Assembly: GCA_902806565.1 (NCBI GenBank)
Contig: CADCXA010000006.1
Span: 1,736,001 to 1,800,000, forward strand
DNA length: 64,000 bases
Direction: 5' to 3'
Source: Hypoxylon rubiginosum
Lineage: Eukaryota; Ascomycota; Sordariomycetes; Xylariales; Hypoxylaceae
Shown here: piece after piece, positions 34,826-46,009 of the stretch
Position numbering within the stretch: position 1 is the stretch's first letter
Layout of the letters: each line of letters opens with the position of its first letter
The notes under the pieces: model-generated
What the model saw: the letters and a program-made list of their open reading frames with translations, nothing else
Told to the model about the DNA's origin: nothing
The model's database searches: none
Made by a program: the position numbers and the translations under genes

Positions 34826-35531
34826 GTTAATGCGTGGCCATATCTCCCTCCCCCATTCCTCTCTTCTTACGTCTCCCCAGCGACCTCCATCCCTCTCAAC
34901 AACCACCACTACCTCCCAGTCTTAGATTTATATTACTGATGGAGAGGTTTTCCCCGTGGTCTTGTCATCCAAACAATATCCACCGGCGCGGGAGTCCGTA
35001 GCTTTCCCCAGGCACGTAAAAGCCGCCGGAAAGGTCTGCCGAATCGTTCACCCGATCGGTCAGATAGTTACGCAAAGACTAAGTGTATTTAAACAGCGGT
35101 GTTATCGCGCGAGCCATTTTATCTGATAGAAAAGAGCTGGAGGAATAGGGGTCAGGAACTGAAAGGGTTAGAACTCTGATAGGAAGATGTATCGCTTGTT
35201 TCTATGAAACATTGTTCACCTAGGTACCTGTATACGAATGGAGAAAATAAGACAACACGTAATGATACCTGCTTGTAACGAACCTTGCCTGTGAAAGACA
35301 CCACCTTTTCCCCTCATCCAGATAAAAGCGTGCTTAAATATAGAAATAGAATCCGCAACCAGTAGGGCTACGAATCTAGCCAAAGCTCCAACTCGTGCCA
35401 TGCATTCTAAATTTCCACCCACGGGCTCGCCTGACAATTGACGCCTGCGTCCGCGTTAGATCCAAGTCTCTGGATCTTTCCGTCGTATCTTGCTACAACG
35501 ATAACTGAGCTGTGTAGTACGACAAGCTGGT

Positions 35532-38500
35532 CTATGCGGAAGTCCCAAACTTCCTCCTGGGGACCCTCGCCACCCAATACAGCACAAAAGTCGCCAAAAT
35601 ATTAAAGGCGATATATACAGCCATGTATGCTGCATTTCGCCACGGATCATCTGTATCCATGCCTAAAATATCTCGCAACGCCCTATCGGTTTCGAAGACT
35701 GGGCAGTAGCGGCAATCGCTTGTAGCTGTGGGATTCTCGACGTATCCGCCGGCAAGCTGAATGTAAGGTTCGAGATACTCACCGCACGCTAGGAGACTAC
35801 TTCTGTCCTTGATTGGATCGATATGTAGCAGCTGCGTGGCGGAGCAGTGGAGGTGCGTACCCTTGAGGCTGGCGAGCACCATACCTTTTAGAAAATAGGT
35901 CAGGGGCGATACACGGTAGACGAAGATCCAGAATCGGGGTAGGGTTGCAGGCTGGACGAGGACCCTAGTACACATGTTAGCATTGGTAAGCCTGCTTTTA
36001 TCGCGGCAGCGCAAATTGCGATATCTCTCTTCGTGCCTAAGAACACGGACGAAGAGGTTAGGTTGACTCACCCGCAGAACACCAAAGAAAGCCAGAAGGA
36101 TAACGTCGCAACCTGAACAGCTGCCTCCGCATGCTGGATACCAGCTGCAATGGCCTGAGAGAACGTTGAAGTCCACAGACAGAACAGCCAAACCAGCACG
36201 AAAACAAGGGCGCCGCGTTCTACCCAGTCGACACTTGGATCGCCGTTTCGCCAGATCCCAGTGGGTAGCCACCATGCGATGAATACAAGCACCGCAGCGA
36301 GGGTCTGCCAGACGAGCTCCATTACGATATTGGCAGAGAGGAAAACAATCCAAGAGTATGACTTGGAGCGGCCCTCGCGGGACTCGTAGAGTGCTCTATT
36401 GTCAATCAGGCGCGGGATTATTTGTTGATCTACGGTGCTGAAGAGCATGCAGAGCAAAAATATGGAGAAGAGCAAGTTGGTTAGACCTTGCAAATCCAGA
36501 GGAGTATTAGTAAAGGAAAGGCCATTGAAGAGCGACTGTAACGGAAGTCAGCAGCTAGGCTTATTAGAAGCCCCGTTGTGACGAGGCTTAGAAGAAATAG
36601 AGGGTACGCACGAGTCCTGTGCACAGAGCAAATTTGGAATACATATATGTAGGGTCCCTCCAGTACTCTCGGAACGCTTGTGTGATAATGAGACGTATCT
36701 GACGCGTATAAGATACGGCATACTCCCTTCCACGCTGCTGACCCCTATCGAGTTCTGTCATCATCATCTCGTCGCCGGTGCTGAGCAACTCATCCTGATG
36801 TTTTATCATCTCCCTATGCTGTTCACTGTTGTCATACTTGGAGCTCCATTCATTCACGTCTTTGGAACGACTGGTAACATCCAACATCCATTCTGCTGGA
36901 TTCGCCGACGCTACCTGATACCTTGGTGCGCCATGCTGCTCAAAGTAGTCGATCAAGGTAAGGGCGCTTGGCCCGATGTCTCCGAAATACAGTGTCTGTC
37001 CTTTTCGATTTAAAAGTAGCAGACGGTCGAACATCTGGAAGATCTGTGAGGAGGGCTGATGGATTGTACACAGAATCGCTTGTCCGTGGTCTGCGAGCTT
37101 ACGAAGGAGCGTGCAGATCGACCAAGCGGTCTGACTGTCGAGGCCGGAAGTGGGTTCATCTATGTAGGATACTTGTCAGAATGAAGACATGCTGGTAAGA
37201 ATGGAGAATGAGATGCATATATACCTAAGAAGAGTAGTAGCTCCGGTTTCGCTACTAGTTCTACACCGATGCTCAAGCGTTTCCGTTGCTCGATATTGAG
37301 ACCTATTATTCCTAGTTTAGTATTGTGCGAAGCAATAACTCATTTCCCGCAAGTGGCTATTGAACAGGTCGATTGGCTCTATGATAACGTACCCTGACCC
37401 GGAACTCCAACCATGGCGTCAGCCCAAGGTTCCATGTCCAAGATGCTCAGGACCATGTCGACATAGGCCAGCTTCTCTTGCTCGGTTTCGGGCCCAGACT
37501 GGCGCAACAAGGCACTGAGTTGCAATGCTTCACGTACCGTCGCCATGGGCGGATGTATGTCTTCTTGTTGTACGTAACCTACTCTCCGTTGGAAGCTGAA
37601 GTCTCGCGGTCTGCGGCCGATAAAAACATCACCGCTCGCTGTACCGAAGGTGGCACGGTTAGCCAGGACATCAAGAAGCGTAGTTTTCCCAGCACCGCTT
37701 ACGCCCTGTGATTTAGGATCGTTAGCTCGGCGATAGGTGATAAAAGTGACAAACGAGAGTAAGGAGCATTGTATCGGGCGGAGTGCCAGAATGTGGAAAG
37801 AGAAGGAGAAAGGAGATGTTGTGATAGTTTCTGTCCATGTCATAGTCAAAATTCGTTCTCACCATGAGGGCCGTCATAGTTCCAGGTCTTACCCAGCCAT
37901 TCACGTTATCTAAAACACGCTTCGTGCCTCCACCTATCTTCACGTCATAGCAGAGGTTCTTCCAATGGAACACGGCAGAATGTTCAGGAACTGCCCGTAT
38001 AGTTGTGCCTGGTAGTCCTTTATTGGAATGTTCCTCTTTGTCTCGATCTTGTATTTTGTTGATGTCCTGGGCGAACTTAGCTGATAGGTCTGGATTGGAT
38101 TCTTCGTCTGACACGAAGCTGTGTTCATTCAAAGTAACAGCCTGTCGACGCCGAAAGACGAGAACATCCCCCTTAGATCTCTGGGCAGGTATGTATTGCG
38201 CCGCGAGGAGGTGTACTGTGCAGAATGCAATCATCAAGGCGAATATGATGGGAAGGTTACTGTGGTAGGTACCTAGTTAGCCAGTGTTACGTACTGGATA
38301 CGGACAAGATTTCCGGAAGGGGTGCGATCCATACCGCCAGATGTGACTAGAGCTGTACCTGTATTTTTCTGTAAGGTAAGCGGCACCCTGAACCACGCTC
38401 TCGCCGGGAACACTTCCGATAACAGGACAAATCTTCCCTTCCATGCCGGCTGTGGAGTATGCATGGCCAGCAGGTACTAAAGACGAGCATGGGAAATTCC

Positions 38501-40611
38501 TATCATGAAACTGAAGGGCAAGTCCTTCCGGTCAGTTGCATACTGTATTTTCTTGAGGGGTTTTTGTAGACACACCTCATTGATCATTAAACTCTCATAC
38601 ACGTACGCCAAAGGGTTGATGAACCGAAACCACCCAAGCCATGGTACCATATAAGATTCAGGTATTACAAAACCAGCATATATAGAACACAGTAGAATGG
38701 CGATAGATGATGGCGCCATAGTCTGCTCCATCCTTCGAGATACGGAACCAACCATGCGGAAGTACATAGACATGGCTAGCAGTACAACAAAAGTGAACAA
38801 ATAATAGACGAAAAAGGCAGAAACGGTACGTCGGAGATTTGTCATAAAATAGAGAGTGACGTTGAAAAGGATTGAGGTCCCTAACTTATTAGGCAAGTCG
38901 CAGAGCATCGACGTGACGCCTTCAACGACAGGATAATAGTAGGCATAGCGGTCGTGCTTTTCGACGATGGGACGTTGGGCCCACATGGTTAGGACCTTTT
39001 GGTGGTTGGTTAATACTAATCAATATCTCATAGCTTGATAAAACAATTATCATACACACCTCGAATGCAGGAGTACACGCATTGATAATGAGCGAGAAGA
39101 AAAGCAGCACAGCACGCTTGTCCATACTATCAGCTGTTTGCGGCAGGCCGTAGAAAGCACTCCCTAGAATTAGCGCGAGGATCGAATTTGCGATGATTCC
39201 GGCCACCACGGGAACGTAATTATTGCGCAGTCGTTGGACACCTCTCTCAAGACAGGCGATTATTTGCAGATGGACTGACATCATTAATCCGGTAGATGAC
39301 AGGGGTCTGTTGTCGGTTCCTCGACCCTTATGATGCAAGGTGGTTGCCTCAAAGTCGTGGACTTGTTGGAGGGTTGTTTTGGCCTGCTCGCTTTGTCTCC
39401 AGGTAAGTGCGAACTCGTCAGGGGTCGTGGGAACCCGATTTTCATAACCCTGTCGAGTGATGCGCTCAGAAGGGCTTGTGAGAGATGTCAAAAAGTCTGC
39501 CGTCGTGGAATTGATTGGTCGTTCAAAGCCAAGTTCTTGGAAGTAGCCGGCTGCCAATTTCGCAGAGCCGAAATAGACCTGGCGTCCTTCATACAGAAGC
39601 ATGACTTTATCGAAGCACTATAATTATATGGTCAGCTCTCCTCTGAATGACATTACGTACTGATAAGGAAGAAGGTTCTCTGCTTACCCCATACTGAGCC
39701 TCAGAAGCTTGGTATATACTCATCATCACGACTAAGCGGAGTCTATCGGCTGTATCCCTGAGAAGTTTCACGAAGTTGAGTGCAGTAGAGCTATCTAGCC
39801 CTCTGGTGCTGTTGTCCCAACACTGGAACTGTGCACCACCAACGAAAGCTTCTGCTAGACTTGTCCGCCGTTTCTCACCCCCACTGATGCCACGAATCAT
39901 GGCGTCACCGACCTGCGTGTCGAATGCTTGCTCTAGGTGGAATAGCGAACATATATTTCGACTCGAACCCCTCAATAATGCCGCCATCCCACGGAACTTA
40001 TGAGCTGAGCTAGTCGACCTAGTGCTTGCGGCAAATGCGAGGGTTTGGCCAAGGGTAAGTTCGGGGAAGTGTACGTCTAGCTCCGCGACATAGACACACT
40101 TGCCATTGTGTTCGCGTCTCATTGCACGATAAGTAGTTCCTAAGTTCTTGTAAGCTCAAAAGTAGCTTGGCCTTGTTGAAAAGAGTCGTAACTCGACTTT
40201 GTTCGACGAACCTTCGTAATTAATCCCGTCGCTATTAGCATGGAATCCATGTGTCTCACCAGCCAGCGTCTTGAGGAAAGTTGAGCATCCGCTCCCTGGC
40301 CTGCCGAGTACGAGGAGTAGTTCGCCCGGACGGACTAGACCGTCAATACCACGAAGGATCTCTACCCTCTGCGGCCGGTACTTTCTCGCCGAGATCAAAC
40401 GAAGCAGAAGTCTTGGGATTTCCAGGAGCCAGGTGGTGAAAGTTGACTGATACTGATCTGCTGATACGAATCCATAGCAATTCAGGCCTCGAAATGATAC
40501 TCCAGCTTCAGCGTGGTCTTGAGGAGTTCCGTGTCTGCTTTTATTCGACTCATCGAGCCAGCGCTCTAAGATATTGGTCATGTCATTGCTCTCGGCCACG
40601 CTGGCATCCAT
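35532..40611 (-). CDS. PDR/ABCG-type ABC transporter (full-size, NBD-TMD-NBD-TMD)
   Basis: Eleven minus-strand exons: 40611-40212, 40139-39688, 39617-39060, 38995-38576, 38510-38335, 38259-37863, 37705-37393, 37302-37225, 37159-36612, 36535-36072, 35964-35532. Every phase closes and gives 1412 residues, the usual PDR length. NBD1 has Walker A GRPGSGCST (103-111), signature ISGGEKRR (about 218-225) and Walker B FQCWDN with the degenerate Asn typical of fungal PDR site 1. NBD2 has Walker A GVSGAGKTT (802-810), signature LNIEQRKRLS (907-916) and LLLFLDEPTSGLDS. Two six-helix membrane domains follow each NBD, with the PDR motifs YYYPVVEG and INEFHDRNFPCSSLVPAG. Family members export toxic lipophilic compounds from the plasma membrane. 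It is next to, and divergent from, the rhodopsin-domain gene and close to three P450s, so export of a P450 product is a plausible but unproven role. Confidence 0.93.
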
Positions 40612-41687
40612 TTTCTCTTCCGTGCCTGCTGAATTAACCTAGGGATTTACTTGCTTGGTGATATTGAAGTCAAGATAGCCCTCTCGAGAAACGATACTGG
40701 TAGTTAAGCACCGCCCAATCATTCGTGTGCATCATAACATATTGAAGTTAACGTCAGCGCCCGCAAAGGTTGCTAGCTACCTGCCAATTCTGTGTCTCCG
40801 ATGGAAAGGTTGTGAATGACAAACAATCTTCAGGGGCTAGTCGTATCTGAGCATCCCGTGGATCGGTGGCGAGGTTCCTTGGCTGTTACCCCAAGTAGTA
40901 CAGTCAATCCTTCAGCTGAAAAGATGTTTATTAAGCTCCCAATCGCTTTGAGTCCTTTAGATGCTGTGTAACCCATAGCCCGTAATTTGCTACTCAGGGT
41001 ATCTAGTACATGTCACTTCTCATGGCACGGCACGGCACGAAGGAAATGTTATATCTTACTTGCATTTAGCCCCCAACCTAGATCAATATCTCGAGGCTGT
41101 TTGGTCCATCACAAGCTGCAATGCGGTATTAGTTTCGGCGTTTGATAGATGAGAAATGACACGTCAAATTTTCTCATTGGTCCTAGCTACCTAGGTACGT
41201 TAGGTACCTAAGGTAGGTACTTACGCCGGTTGAACACACCCACCCCCCCCCCCCCCCCCCCCCCCCCCCAGTACTTCAGAAGAGCCATGTACGGCGCTGC
41301 AGTTGCTGCCAAGCAATTGCGCCTTATATCCTGTTACCTTCAATAATCCTTATCGTCGTTGGAGCAGCCTCTTCATTAGAGAGTCTAAGTTGGCGGTGTA
41401 CGTCTCTCATGCAAGCCAAGTGATGGGGGTTGACACCATGTTGAGATCCTAACTCCGGCATTTCCCCATATCCCGCGATGCTCAGCCCTTCCACCTGCAT
41501 TCCTCTAGGACATGTCAGTTCTACTGATTATCGTGACGGCGATGGTAGTTTCAGCTTTAAAGCTAGCTGATACCTCTACCGCATCTACTAGAAGGCTTCG
41601 TGCCATAACTCAATCCCTTTGATTATTCTCTCGTCGTCCTTACCTGCTCGTTTTTCGCCGAGCATAGTCAGAAGGACATTCAACAAC
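40612..41687. promoter_or_regulatory. Divergent intergenic region between the ABC transporter and rhodopsin-domain genes
   Basis: About 1.1 kb. It contains a CACGG triplet run (about 41024), a dense block of TAGGTACC/ACCTACC palindromes (41186-41224) and the 27-base poly-C tract. A shared regulatory region for both genes is plausible. No open frame of note. Confidence 0.5.
41243..41269. repeat. Poly-C tract (27 bases)
   Basis: An uninterrupted run of 27 C on the plus strand, preceded by CACACCCA. The exact length is likely to be uncertain in any assembly. Confidence 0.9.
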
Positions 41688-43175
41688 ATGGCTTCTACAG
41701 GAGTTCTTAGTACGACTGGCGAACTGATGTCTCTGGATGCCTTCTACGTAAGTTCCGTTGTCTCATGTCACCTAAGTAAACAACGCAATGGTCGCGAGTG
41801 GCTAAATGTTCTTCTTGTCATAGGGCATCGTGTGGGGTTTCTTTGCGTTGTGCGTCCTCGTTTTCACTGGTCGTGTCTGGATTCGCTGGATTTCCCTACG
41901 CAAGCTCGTCGCGGAGGACTTCATTATGCTTTTCGTCCTGTGTTTCATGCTCGCCACCGCTATCATCTGCCAGCTCCGTCTTAAGTACGTATATACGATG
42001 GAGGAGGTTGGCAACGGGCTGAGAGCACCTCCCGTGACTTTCCTTGAGGATGTGCCAAAGGGGCTTCGTGGACTACTGGCAGTGCAGGTTCTTATCATCC
42101 TCGGCCTCTGGGGCGTAAAGCTCAACTTCCTACTCTTCTTCTATCGCATCTTCTGTTCGGCCAGCCACATATATCGACGCATTTGGTGGGCCGTGTTCGT
42201 TATCACCGTCATGTGCCTCGGTGTTATGTTTGGCCTCGGGAGTTATAAGTGCGAGGCCAGCGATGTGAACATCATCCTCACAGAGTGTACCGAGCCATCG
42301 GAAATCCGCGCGGAATGGATACAGGTTCAAACGACTTCTGCTATTGATGCATTCAATGACGTGTTGAGTACTACGCCCCCTTCCTACGCACATTCTAGCT
42401 ACGGACTCAGTACCTAAGCTAATGCTAAGAATAAGTAATGATATTCCCCATTGCGATTCTGTGGAGAGTTCGACTCAGCCTTAAGAAGAAGATATATTTA
42501 TCATTGATGTTCATGGTCTCGCTATTTACCGTAGCCATGGCTATCATCCGTGGCACCATCAGCTACGGCCGGATCGCCAGCGACTTTTCACAGTCCCAAA
42601 ACATCTCGTGGATCTGGTTTTGGCTACAGATGGAGTTGATCGTCTGTGAGTTTTTCAACCACTCTCTTTTGTACCCATCAAGATATTCCAGGTCTATATC
42701 GACTTATTGCATCCCGTCTTACCTAGCCCCCTATACTGACAAGCGGTGTTTTCTGGTAGCCTTCCTAGTCGCCTGTCTAGTATCCTTCAGGACCTTATTC
42801 ACACGAACGAGGAGGGAAAAGCCGACCTACAATCCAGTACTTGATCCCGACCGACCGCATACGTTCGGCAGAACCTGGCTAGTCGGGAAGAAAAAGAAGA
42901 GCCGGAATATTTACGATAGTCTTGTAGACACATGCATCGAGTTGGAAGGCATGTCGGACGTTCATCCATCCGTATCACAAGATTCAAACCAGACGCATGT
43001 ATTGGCCCAGTTAGAGGGCAAAACACAGGCGGATGCATCGTCAGCCCATTCCACTCACGAGCGTCTTAATGGGAATTATCCGAATGAAACGGGCTGGGCG
43101 GACCGCTGGATAGCAGACAGTCAGGCTGAGTTGGTACAGAACGTAAGGCATGCACACATCCGACCAGGGCCGTGA
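41688..43175 (+). CDS. Fungal rhodopsin-domain integral membrane protein
   Basis: Four exons (41688-41747, 41824-42367, 42436-42645, 42760-43175) give 409 residues. Seven hydrophobic segments can be traced: GIVWGFFALCVLVFTGRVWI, FIMLFVLCFMLATAIICQL, LLAVQVLIILGLWGVKL, IWWAVFVITVMCLGVMFGLG, NDVLIMIFPIAILW (needs the second intron), LSLMFMVSLFTVAMAIIRG and WFWLQMELIVSFLVACLVSF. The K-NFLLFFYRIF motif after helix 3 and IMIFPIAILWR are typical of the fungal rhodopsin-like family often found with secondary-metabolite genes. No CFEM domain precedes it. The hydrophilic C-terminal tail is about 120 residues. Ligand and function are unknown. It is divergent from the PDR transporter. Confidence 0.88.
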
Positions 43176-44067
43176 TATTCAACTTGATGGTCCCAGCAGA
43201 GTCTAAGTTGAAGGTGGTGTATTTACTCTTTGTTTGATACGATGATACGATGTCCTTTTAATGTTACTCAAGTAGCCCACTGGTGAAGATACAGCTGAAA
43301 CTTTCCATTGGCACCTTATAGCATGACAATCCCATCTCTTTTGCGAGCCTTGTGAACATGATCTCGATTTGACAGGAACATTTATTCGTAGAGTCACATT
43401 TAGAAGCCATATATTCTCATCACATATAGTAAGACCGCTTAGCTAGATGAGTAACCTTGCCTTTATTCGTTGTTTCATAGAAACTCTCATCACAGTCAGT
43501 AGAGGAAAAATGAGACGGGGCCATAACTGTCTGTCACCTTCTCTTTTGGGTAGCTCATGGGGCTGGCTTGTGATATTGTTCCTCCATGTTTAAAGGAACA
43601 AGAGAAATGTTGGTTACACGACAGCAACCGGACATACCTACCGAAAGGTATCATCCAACCGCCCCAAAAGAGGCGCCTGCATGTACATGTATGTACCTCC
43701 TAGGTACATAAGGTAGAGGTACCTATCTATAGGTAGGAGGTACGTGCCTCATGTAGACACCCGCTAGGTCGGTGTCACAGGCTGGGAGAAGCCAATTCCC
43801 CGCACACCCAACTCAATGTTTTATCTTACCCACCCAGTAATTTATTTAAATGAGATGGTAACGGTGATATAGTACCCCTATTTTGTCGAGTAACACAGAT
43901 GCAAACTGGGCAACGGGTACGAAGCGGCCCCCACGCTGCCTAGACCGTGCGTCGCTATTATTTCTAAATGTAGTCCAGCCTTAGCAGCTACTCATTCTCG
44001 GCAAGTTGTTGATAACTTTTCTTCTCATCTTCGTGCAAGTTGGTTGCATTGGCTAGCTACTGTAAAC
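43176..44067. promoter_or_regulatory. Upstream region of P450 gene 1
   Basis: Contains an inverted repeat (arms GTACCTCCTA 43693-43702 and TAGGAGGTAC 43734-43743, loop 31 bases), and other GTACATGT/ACCTA words around it. The core ACCTCCTA also occurs upstream of P450 gene 3. Nothing coding. Confidence 0.45.
43693..43743. promoter_or_regulatory. Inverted repeat upstream of P450 gene 1
   Basis: Ten-base perfect arms GTACCTCCTA and TAGGAGGTAC. Located about 330 bases before the start codon at 44068, so it could be a binding site for a dimeric regulator; unproven. Confidence 0.4.
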
Positions 44068-45736
44068 ATGTCGAACACAATGATTATGACGGCCTTCGGC
44101 GGCATCGCTGCAGCTTATATCTTTTTCTGGGCGTTTTTGCATCTCACCCAGGACAACAAAGAGCCTCCAGTGGTCTCTAGCTCTATCCCCTTCATTAGCC
44201 CTTTACTCGGAATGATACAATGGAGCATGGACTTCTATTCGTTCATGAGGTAAGTATGATGTCCTACATGCCCAATCTGCTGAAGAGGCCCAAATGAGAC
44301 ATCGGTAACACTGTTGCTAGGAAGCGCCATGAACGTCTACCCATGTACACACTCAGAATCCCTGGTACTAGAATTTATGTCATCAACTCACTCGACCTCA
44401 TTCCAGTGGTGCAGCGCCAGTGGCGTACATTGATATTTGCACCTATCCAGGTGAAGGCAGCACAGGCAGCTATGGGCGTAAGCAAAGAAACAATTGCCAT
44501 CCTGGAACACGATATGGTCACCGAGTCTGGCTTTGTCAATGGTATGGTCAAGGCCACTCATCCTACAATGAGTAACGGCCCGGCATTAGACGCGTTGAAT
44601 GCCAAGGCGTTCGAAGTCTTTGATGACACGCTGAGCGGCCTAACTGCACCAACGAATATCTCCATGTTCAAGTGGATTGACGGACAAATTATGCGTGCTA
44701 CTACGGATGCCGTGTATGGACCATCGAATCCGATGCGAGATGCCCGGAACCTCGAGGCTTGGCAGTGAGCACCCATCCTACCTGGATATATTCCACGAGG
44801 CTAATCTCATGTTTCAGCAAATACCATCCAGCCATCATGCTACTCATGCTGGACATTTTACCACAAAACATCTTCTTCAAGGCAGCAGTCCGGAGCCGCC
44901 AACATCTTATCAAGAGCTTCGCAAAGTATTACAGAGACGGCGGCTATAAGCAAGGATCCGCTTACATCCAGCAGTTCACGGAACACTGCATTAGTCAGAA
45001 GATACCTCAAAATGATATCCCACGCCTACTAGTAGGCACCGTTTTTAATAACGTCGCCAACACTGTTCCCTCTGCATTTTGGGTCATCTATCACATCTTT
45101 AGCGACCCAGTTGTCCTGCAAGAATGCCGGAATGAAGTACTGCAAGCAGTCCAGGATGATCAGGGAGGGACCTCCACAATCGACCTAACCTTCGTCCTCA
45201 ACTCGTGTCCGATCCTGCTCTCCACCTACCACGAGGTCTTCCGCTTTCATGGCATGGCTAACTCGGTCCGCGTCGTCTCGGAAGATCATATGCTAGATAA
45301 TAGATACCTGGTCAAGAAAGGTGGCCTTATCATGATATCGGCCAGAGCCCAACACAGCAACCCGACTGTCTGGGGAGAGAACGTGGATGTGTTCTACCAC
45401 AAGCGTTTCGTTAAGCAGCCTGGTTCCGGAAAACGCCCCAACCCCATCGCCTTCCGGGGATTTGGCGGAGGTACGACGCTGTGCCCCGGACGTCACTTTG
45501 CCACAAGCGAGATTCTAATGCTAACGACCCTGTTGCTCCTTCGTTTTGACATAAGACCGGCCGATGGGATGCCTTGGGTGCTCCCGTCGACTGCTAAATC
45601 TTCACAAGCTGAGGCTATGGAGCAGCCCGACGATGACATCAACATAGAATTGGTACTTCGCCCAGAGGCTATTGGTAGAGATTGGCGTGTTGCGTTCTCA
45701 GGACAACGGGGCGCCGAATCGTTGGTGCAAAACTAA
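44068..45736 (+). CDS. Cytochrome P450 gene 1 (CYP7/CYP8-like)
   Basis: Three exons (44068-44249, 44321-44764, 44818-45736) give 514 residues. An N-terminal membrane anchor (MIMTAFGGIAAAYIFFWAF) is followed by a Pro-rich hinge and LPMYTLRIPGTRIYVINS. The I-helix reads NVANTVPSAFWVIYHIF, without the usual (A/G)Gx(D/E)T(T/S). The K-helix is EVFR (E348, R351). The haem loop is FGGGTTLCPG with Cys431 as haem ligand. All essential P450 elements are present, so the enzyme should be active. It is paralogous to gene 3 at 49.5 kb, with introns at identical places. The substrate is not predictable. It acts in the ER membrane with a P450 reductase (family knowledge). An upstream ATG at 44044 would add eight residues. 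Confidence 0.92.
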
Positions 45737-46009
45737 GCTCATTGATTGCCTGTATTTTAGTATCTGACTTTGTATTTTCGCAAGTGGTTCAGATAGAATT
45801 TCGCATAGGATGGATTATAAAGTTTTGAGAATACATTCTGCTACATGAAAGTTCAAATGCAGATAGCTACATGGTAGCAGAATTTGAATATGATATTTTT
45901 GAGGAAGAGCTTTTCCCTCTCCTATCTTTTGCGGGATTGCTGTTCCCAAACATGCCACTTCATTATCCTTGAGATACCCCTCGGTGAATTATGCCAATTA
46001 TGAACGTCT

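Larger units (their letters stand above)
31371..35531. other. 4-kb gene-free stretch with simple and dispersed repeats
   Basis: No frame here is convincing: 32878-33288 and 34355-34768 are open by chance, the latter inside a dispersed repeat. Visible elements are a 9-bp tandem (31943-31969), a (GA)n tract (32257-32283), TACCTACCTAGG words (about 33345, 33510) and copies of a dispersed repeat (34200-34400, 34620-34825). Confidence 0.5.
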
